A stretch of DNA of 64,000 nt from positions 38,642,038 to 38,706,037 of the forward strand of contig NC_089741.1 of the NCBI RefSeq assembly GCF_040412425.1, given 5' to 3'. Numbering within the stretch: position 1 is the stretch's first letter; each line of letters opens with the position of its first letter. Positions 26,401 through 33,993 of the stretch are shown here, piece after piece. This stretch comes from Macrobrachium rosenbergii (lineage: Eukaryota > Arthropoda > Malacostraca > Decapoda > Palaemonidae). Below the pieces are notes generated by a model that saw only the letters and a list, made by a program, of their open reading frames with translations, did no database searches and was not told where the DNA came from. The position numbers were made by a program, and so were the translations under genes.

Positions 26401-29332
26401 ACAAGTGAAGTTATGTTTCTAAGAGAAAACAAGGTGCTAAGTCATTCACTACATATACAGACAAATCAAAGGAATGTTAGGGCTATGTGACTCACTTTCC
26501 AAATGTGAAATCCTGAGGATATCATCAATATGGTGTGTAGACTGTGATTCAATAGTATCTATGCAGACAATTTTGACCAAAAGTATATACTTATTCCTAC
26601 ACAATAACAACCTTGACACAAAATGAAAATAAACATAAAAACACGACTGAACTCTTGAAAATTTGCAAAGCTAGGTTCGTTACTCGAATTCCAAGAAAGA
26701 AAAGAAAAAATCATGTGCTGTATATACTGTACTATGTGACTTAAACGAAATCGGTCTATAATTTCTAGAACTGTACCAAACAATATACTGTACTTACATG
26801 ACTGTAAGACTCAAAGTACAATGAAAGAAAAGCTACTTACTGATGGAGTGAAACTTGGACTTGAGTGTCTCGGTGGGGATGTTGATGGCGTGGAGCAGGA
26901 AGAGATATGCATACACCAGGAATATTATTGATCCGATATACAGATACAGGTAGAATCCCTGTAAGTGAGAAATTCCTGTTTCATACCCTTTGTATGGTAT
27001 GCACTATAAACATTTGTTCTAATAAATATATCTATCTAACCATGTGTATATGTATCCTTGGCTTAACTTTTATATTTCATCAAATCACATTTAATATAAT
27101 TCATAACGTGTACACAATCATTTAGAAAACACGAGGAAAAAAGGTCTTGAACGTGAGAAGAAAGCTTCCTGTGTACATACTGTAATTCCTCACATGTGAG
27201 AAGATAATAAAAATCAGCTAAAGTGTGTGCACTAAGATACAGAATTAAATAAATAAATAAATAAATAAATAATGTGCTCGTCTTGAAACCTGTGATGGGA
27301 AAGGATTGCATCCCAATACATCCAGTTTAAATGACATAGAGTCAATCTAATCTAAAACAACAATAACAATAGCAACAACATAAAACTTACGTTGTAAAAT
27401 GTTACTGGTATGTCATGAGAGATGACCTCTGCCGTTGGGAACGCCATGCCCATCACAACCAGTAGTTTGCCATATAGGGCACTCAGGCACGCAATCAGGG
27501 AATCGCTGAAAAACAAAATGTAACGTCCACGACAAACACCAAAAAGTGGAGAAAGTCAGATTTTCTCATTTCTTCCAATATAAGCCAAAACTTCTTTTCA
27601 CCTTCTAATAGTGTCATTGCAGTACATTACTTTAACTTGCATTAAAATAGTAATACCTTATTCCATACTATGAGGAACACTGTAAGTAAACTCAGTATAA
27701 TAACAATATTCTATGATGGCTGAGTCATTGCAAAAGCTAGTTCATAGGACAACCCCACAGTCAAAACAATTTTTTAAAAATCATAATTAAAGTCTAAAGA
27801 TACAACAGCTACAAAAGAAGGAGTTGTGCACAACACAAGAATCACATACAGTACAAAGATCTTTAGTGTTAGACGCAAGACAAACTCTAATTACTCCCAA
27901 GGAGGTTAATCATCATTAAACATTCCCACAGTGCCATGCTCTATACTGACTTTCCCTCTTGCTTCCAGTCCAAGACGGATGGAGCCAGGCTGTTCCTCGA
28001 GTTGCTTCGCTGGATGTTATTGGTGGAGTTGGACCTCTGGAGGTTCGTCTGACTGCCAAAGCGCTGGTGCATCTCACTGATGGAGTGTCTCCTGGTTTTC
28101 TTAAAAAAGGCCCCGTCCAGGGATGGGTGGCGCCCATCCGGGAGGGTAAGTGTCGTCATGTTCAACCTGGAGAGGAACGCACAATAACCACTACTTCAAG
28201 AGAGACGGCTACGTTCTAGACAACAAAATTCTACAGTACCACTACAGAGAAAGGAGGATGTTCCAGTACGGGCTTTTGAATGCTTGTAAGAGGTGAAAGG
28301 GAGAAATTATACAGTAACTCCCACACGAATAAAGATGCTAGAGTACTCAGCAAGCCCAGATCGAATCATTTATTTTAGTTGTAAATCTACTACAAATTAA
28401 AAAAATGTTAGTACAAACTACTACTACACAGTACAGTACCTACATCAAATCAAGTTCAAACAAGAAATGGGAATATCAGATTACTGAAAATCAATTAGTA
28501 TTAGTGGATACGACCCTCAATGGGGCAAATCTACTACGAGTCCTGGGTTTTATAAATGGCAAATTTAGTTACAGAGAAAGTACTGACGCTAACTTATCAG
28601 GCCGTGACGAACGATTCTCCTCGATGTTATTAGCGGGCGTTGGAGGAGGCGCAGGCGTGGACTGGGCGTTTGGAAAAACTGGGCCGTTGGGACCTGGCGC
28701 GCCCAAACCCTGTTGGCGATCGGAAGGAAAGAAGGTCAATTTTTACTCCCATAAGCACCTTGTTTAGTACGGTACGCACTCCATGGGAATGAATGTTGCA
28801 CCATAAACAAAAGACGGTAAATATTCTTGTAACAGGTATTCTATTGATTTTATATATAATTTCCGTATCAGGCATAATAAGGAAGCATAAGGGCAATACC
28901 GAGTACAGTAGAGCTATTAACGTGAATTAATACCTGAAAGAAATGTTGACTGGAGATAGTAACAATATATATCATGTTTCTTTACTCAAAGATAATGCTG
29001 CTTCATTTAAACCAAGGCCGTCCAACCCCAAGCCCGTGAGCCAAAAGTGGCCTGCTAGAGAAAAATAAGTAAAAGTATATTAATCTTTTTATATATCATA
29101 AAAACTTCTTATTTCTAAATTCTGAGTAATATACATACATACAGATATATACATATACACATATACAGTACATATATATATATATACATATATACATATA
29201 TACATACATACACACAGGTGGCCAACATGACTTTTTGTTTTTTCAAGAGTGGCCCTCAGACTAAACAACTTGGACGGCCCTGATTGAAATGAAAAACAAT
29301 GTAAAAACAGTATGTATGAGAGAGAGAGAGAG

Positions 29333-29370
<38 letters not shown>

Positions 29371-29890
29371 GGAAACTCACAGTCTCACTCTCCCCCTGGC
29401 CGGGGTTTATGCCATTGGAGTCCTCTGGAGAGACGACGATATGGGGCGTCCCAGGCGAGGGCAACAGAGGCTGCGAGGGCGCTCCTTCTGCAGGCTGATC
29501 CCCATGGACGCCAACCCACCTGCAACAGACAATGGGGATTAGTTGATTGGATAATTTGAGCTGGCGTCAGCAGCGACCGGGGATAGAGGTATGAGGCGTG
29601 AGAGTTGGTGCCGATGACATACTAACCATACCAGGGGAAGAGTCTAGGTTAGGTTAGGTTAGGTTGGGTTAGGTCAGGCTGGGCTTTACGTCCGAGATGC
29701 AGTTGGTTGGAAAAAGCAGTCTTGTTTTACCTACCACACCACTGGGCTGTTAACATTTTACACTTTTACAGAATCTCTCTCTCTCTCTCTCTCTCACTAC
29801 AAACATGAATGAATACACATACATTATACACATATTTACATTTTATACGTTCACATACACAGACGTCACATATAAAGAAAACTTTATATT

Positions 29891-29937
<47 letters not shown>

Positions 29938-30921
29938 ATAAACAGAGAAAATACGTACACATTATACACATGTATTTACATTTTGTCAATATGTTCATGA
30001 ACACGCATCTTGTATACAAAGCATACTCAAAGGCATTTGTATTTACGCGGCAATGCTTAAGCAATTGCTATGGGTACAGAGCAGGAAAAATTGCAGTACA
30101 ACTAATTTTCTCCCATGTCAACATTCCGGGCAGGGATTATTTACATACAAAATCACAAAAAAAAAAGAGGTACAACACTAATTTCCAATATTAGAGAACT
30201 AAATTCGAGTGACTTTGCCTCATAACCTCTCTCTTCTGTAAAACTTGAATTTGATTATATAACCAGATATATATTTTCAGAAAGAACGAATTCATGGTCA
30301 TCTGAAAAACTAATAAGCGTAATTTTCGGGTATAAAAACTAACGAGAAACACCTCCAAACCAGAATGGAATTTTTATATATAAGACTCTGGAAGATTTTC
30401 AGGTCAAACACTACAGAGGATTTTCATACATCAAGCTAATCAGGTAGGCATCACATGTCTCCTGTACTTATACATAAATTGTTGGAATTGTAAATAATTT
30501 CCCCTAATACGAATGGAAATTATTTCAATGCGCAGATATTTAGGAAGGGCAGGAGTCGGGATAAAGATATGCCTGTAAAAATGTTGCTAAAACCAATTGC
30601 GAAATGATCCACTGGGAAAGGCTCATTCAAACCAGCGACCCCGACTCGGGATTAAACTCAGAAAAAGCAGTTTCATATGACAGTACTCATTAACTTTGTA
30701 AATAAACAGTCATTAACATATGGTAATATAACACCCATCACCCACCTATATATGATTTAATGTAGCTTGCAACGAACAATTTTGGTTTATATATGTGTAT
30801 AAAGTTATCACTTTTGTGTAACACCTCAATAATATGGAAGGTTCAAAAGAGGAGATCCTTTGTTTCCAAGCTTTCAATAGGCGTATCTGCCTCCATCTTC
30901 TGAGGTCCTCTGTGAAAGATA

Positions 30922-31004
<83 letters not shown>

Positions 31005-32704
31005 CTTCATATAAATGTTGTACTTCATCTTTACTCCTTTATAAATAGCAAAAAAAAAAAAAAATCAACTGAATTCTCATAATCAAATCCTTGAGTGCAC
31101 CCCGCGGCCATCTTATCACGTCAGAGAGTGACGTCACCCATGGAGAAAAACAAAATGGCGAGTCTTCTAAGTCGAACGAAAAATATAAAGAGGCAGTTAT
31201 AAAGGCAAATGTTGTAGAAGGTTATCTCCAAGGGGTCAGTAAATGGATAAACTCAGGCAGCGAGCTAAGTGTAGTTCGCTGGCATCTTTTATTCTCAGAG
31301 TGTCGAGCACAACAATGTTAATGGCTCTGTCCTGCTGAAGGAAAAGAAAATGGCCGACGCTTTACAGTGCAATGACGAAACAGAAGACCTTGGCGTACAG
31401 CCTTCGGCAGAATTAGATTAAGAAGTCACGAGGGAAAGAAGAAGGCATGGAATATAAACAGAATCCATCTTGTGATCAGAGGCCTTCAGATATATCCAGG
31501 ACTGTACTCCTTTACCCTAAACCTTTCATTCGACCATCTAACGAGCATTCTTCATGAATGTTTACGAGATATGTGACAAATCCTATATATATATATTCTT
31601 CTTGGCTTCATATGTCATTGTGGAATCGACGCCGTCAGAATATACTATTACCCTACGTCAAGAGAGGGGCGTTGGAGACCAGGAGTAGACCTGAGATTGA
31701 AAGGTGTCTTAACTAACCCTCCTACTTTCTACTATAACCTGTATCATTAACATCTCCGGATTCTGATTTTCTTCATTAACAAACTTAATTTTTACTTTTA
31801 AATTACACCAGTTGTTTTAATAACATTTATTTCCTACAGGTACCTTTACAGCTTCTGTTATGTAGCCTCAGGTTTTCACGTTTTTTCCAAACATGGCCGT
31901 CACATGTGAAAGCTTACCACACAGAGAATTATCGGCCTTTCGGTTCGGTTCTTGTGATTCTGCCCACTTTCTCAATAAGAAGACAACAATGACGACCATA
32001 TCCCCTCCGTGCGTCAGAGGTCCGGGAATCTTGAAGAAAAGACTTGCAAGACTCATTTCACATGCCCGTCATGCGAGAGTCCCCTAATGCTAAAACTATC
32101 AAAAAGGGCCATATGACGCGGTCTTGCCGATAACACCTGCCCTCCAGAGTATACTGTTATTTCTGTTGGCCATCCACGGCGGGCATTAAAGCCTCGGTAA
32201 AGGGGCCTTCAGCAGTCGACACACTGTGTCTGAGGACGTCAGACCTGTGACGTAAGTCACTTAATGAGGAACTCTGTATTTGACAGAGGTGTCAGTGGCT
32301 TCCGCTGCTGTTTTCGGATCATTCGAGATCGGCAGCAAATCTTGAGGATTCCCAGACACTTGCTTCGGGACTTCCCATCAAAAATATAAATTCTGTTTTA
32401 TTATGAGAAGACAAAATTTAAATCTCCGCCATATCCTTGCTTGAGGGAACGCTTAAGAACACTCTCCTTTTACTAATTACCATTTTTAGCTTAATTCTCT
32501 TATTATTTTGGGGTACCAAAACCTTTCAGAGTTAGTCAAGCATGTACCTATCACTCCACCTCTAAGCCATAAGCATGTAGAAGCTACATGATGTTGGGAA
32601 GCTGCAAATGAGGGGGCAACCATAGATTCAACACTGACATAAAGGACCTTTTCCTGCGTCTGTAGATATAAGAAACCCATACAAATGAGTTACATTATTA
32701 TTAC

Positions 32705-32789
<85 letters not shown>

Positions 32790-32929
32790 AAACGAAAGGC
32801 GAGGGCAAGCCAGCGTTTAAAACATAACTAATCAATTTTCAAGTTGTAAAAACAAGTGGAAATATTTAACACTGTCCAGAAGTGCGTATAATTGTTTACA
32901 ATATACTAAGAATGAAAAGATAACAAATG

Positions 32930-32988
<59 letters not shown>

Positions 32989-33794
32989 CATATGTATTAT
33001 ATATATAGATAGATAGATAGATAGACAGAATTACATACATACATACATACAACAAAAATCTGTCGGATATTAGGCTATTTGCCGAATTTTCCATGAAACA
33101 CCCAACAACTTTATAAGAAGTTAAACTGGCCTTATACCAGCACGGACTCTTCTTCCCTACGCAGCGCCCCCTCCACCCCCAGGCCCAGCCACCCCAACGA
33201 CTCAAGAACCCAAAAACTCGATTGACATCTTTACGTAAGTCACAGCTGCTTAAAATGTGACAGCCGTCATGGACGGCAATCACCGTCTTCCATGCGTAAC
33301 AGGCAGGCAGGCGAGGAGGAGACTCATGAGAAGGACTCATTTTTCTCTCTCCCTCTCTTTTTTTTTTTTTTGTCCGGTGGCTGCGTCATTCAAATTCAGA
33401 TTGTTATTGGCGATGTGTGAAAGAACACACCTGAATGATACTGACAACAAGGCATGCTGATGCATTGCAATTTTCAATTTCTCTTTGCATATACCGTGTA
33501 TGTACATATGTATGTGCATATAAATATATATATGGATGTACATATATATATGTATATATATATGTGTGTGTATATATCTATGTATATATAATTAATGTAT
33601 ATATATGTGTGTGTGTATAACTGAATCACGAAAAAATATGGAACGTGATGAATATATAATAAAGATTAAATTCATTTAGGAAAGAAACAATGGAGTCCTT
33701 CGAGGTTTGACTGTCGTCCTTACTTAGCAAGTAAAGGACGACAGTCGAAAGGCCTGCAGCACTCCATTGTTTTTCTTCCTTCGTGGATTTTGCC

Positions 33795-33878
<84 letters not shown>

Positions 33879-33886
33879 TATATATT

Positions 33887-33923
<37 letters not shown>

Positions 33924-33934
33924 ATATATATATG

Positions 33935-33993
<59 letters not shown>

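Larger units (their letters stand above)
21234..26840. other. Otop intron 6 (5.6 kb)
   Basis: AT-rich intron holding the pogo-like MITE and, near 25.86-26.06 kb, a possible LINE 5' fragment. TACTGTA/TACAGTA words are very frequent. No coding exon is required here by phase. Confidence 0.6.

Noticed and set aside
28405..28767. 120-codon plus-strand open frame
   Set aside because: It is antisense to Otop exon 3, whose GC-rich coding sequence keeps the opposite strand open.
29381..29390. Direct joining of exon 2 to exon 4
   Set aside because: Both possible donors of exon 2 lead to a stop within exon 4; exon 3 at 28594-28709 resolves the phase.
29646..29680. Chromosome end
   Set aside because: Only about six TTAGG-like units, with unique sequence and a gene on both sides; it is interstitial.
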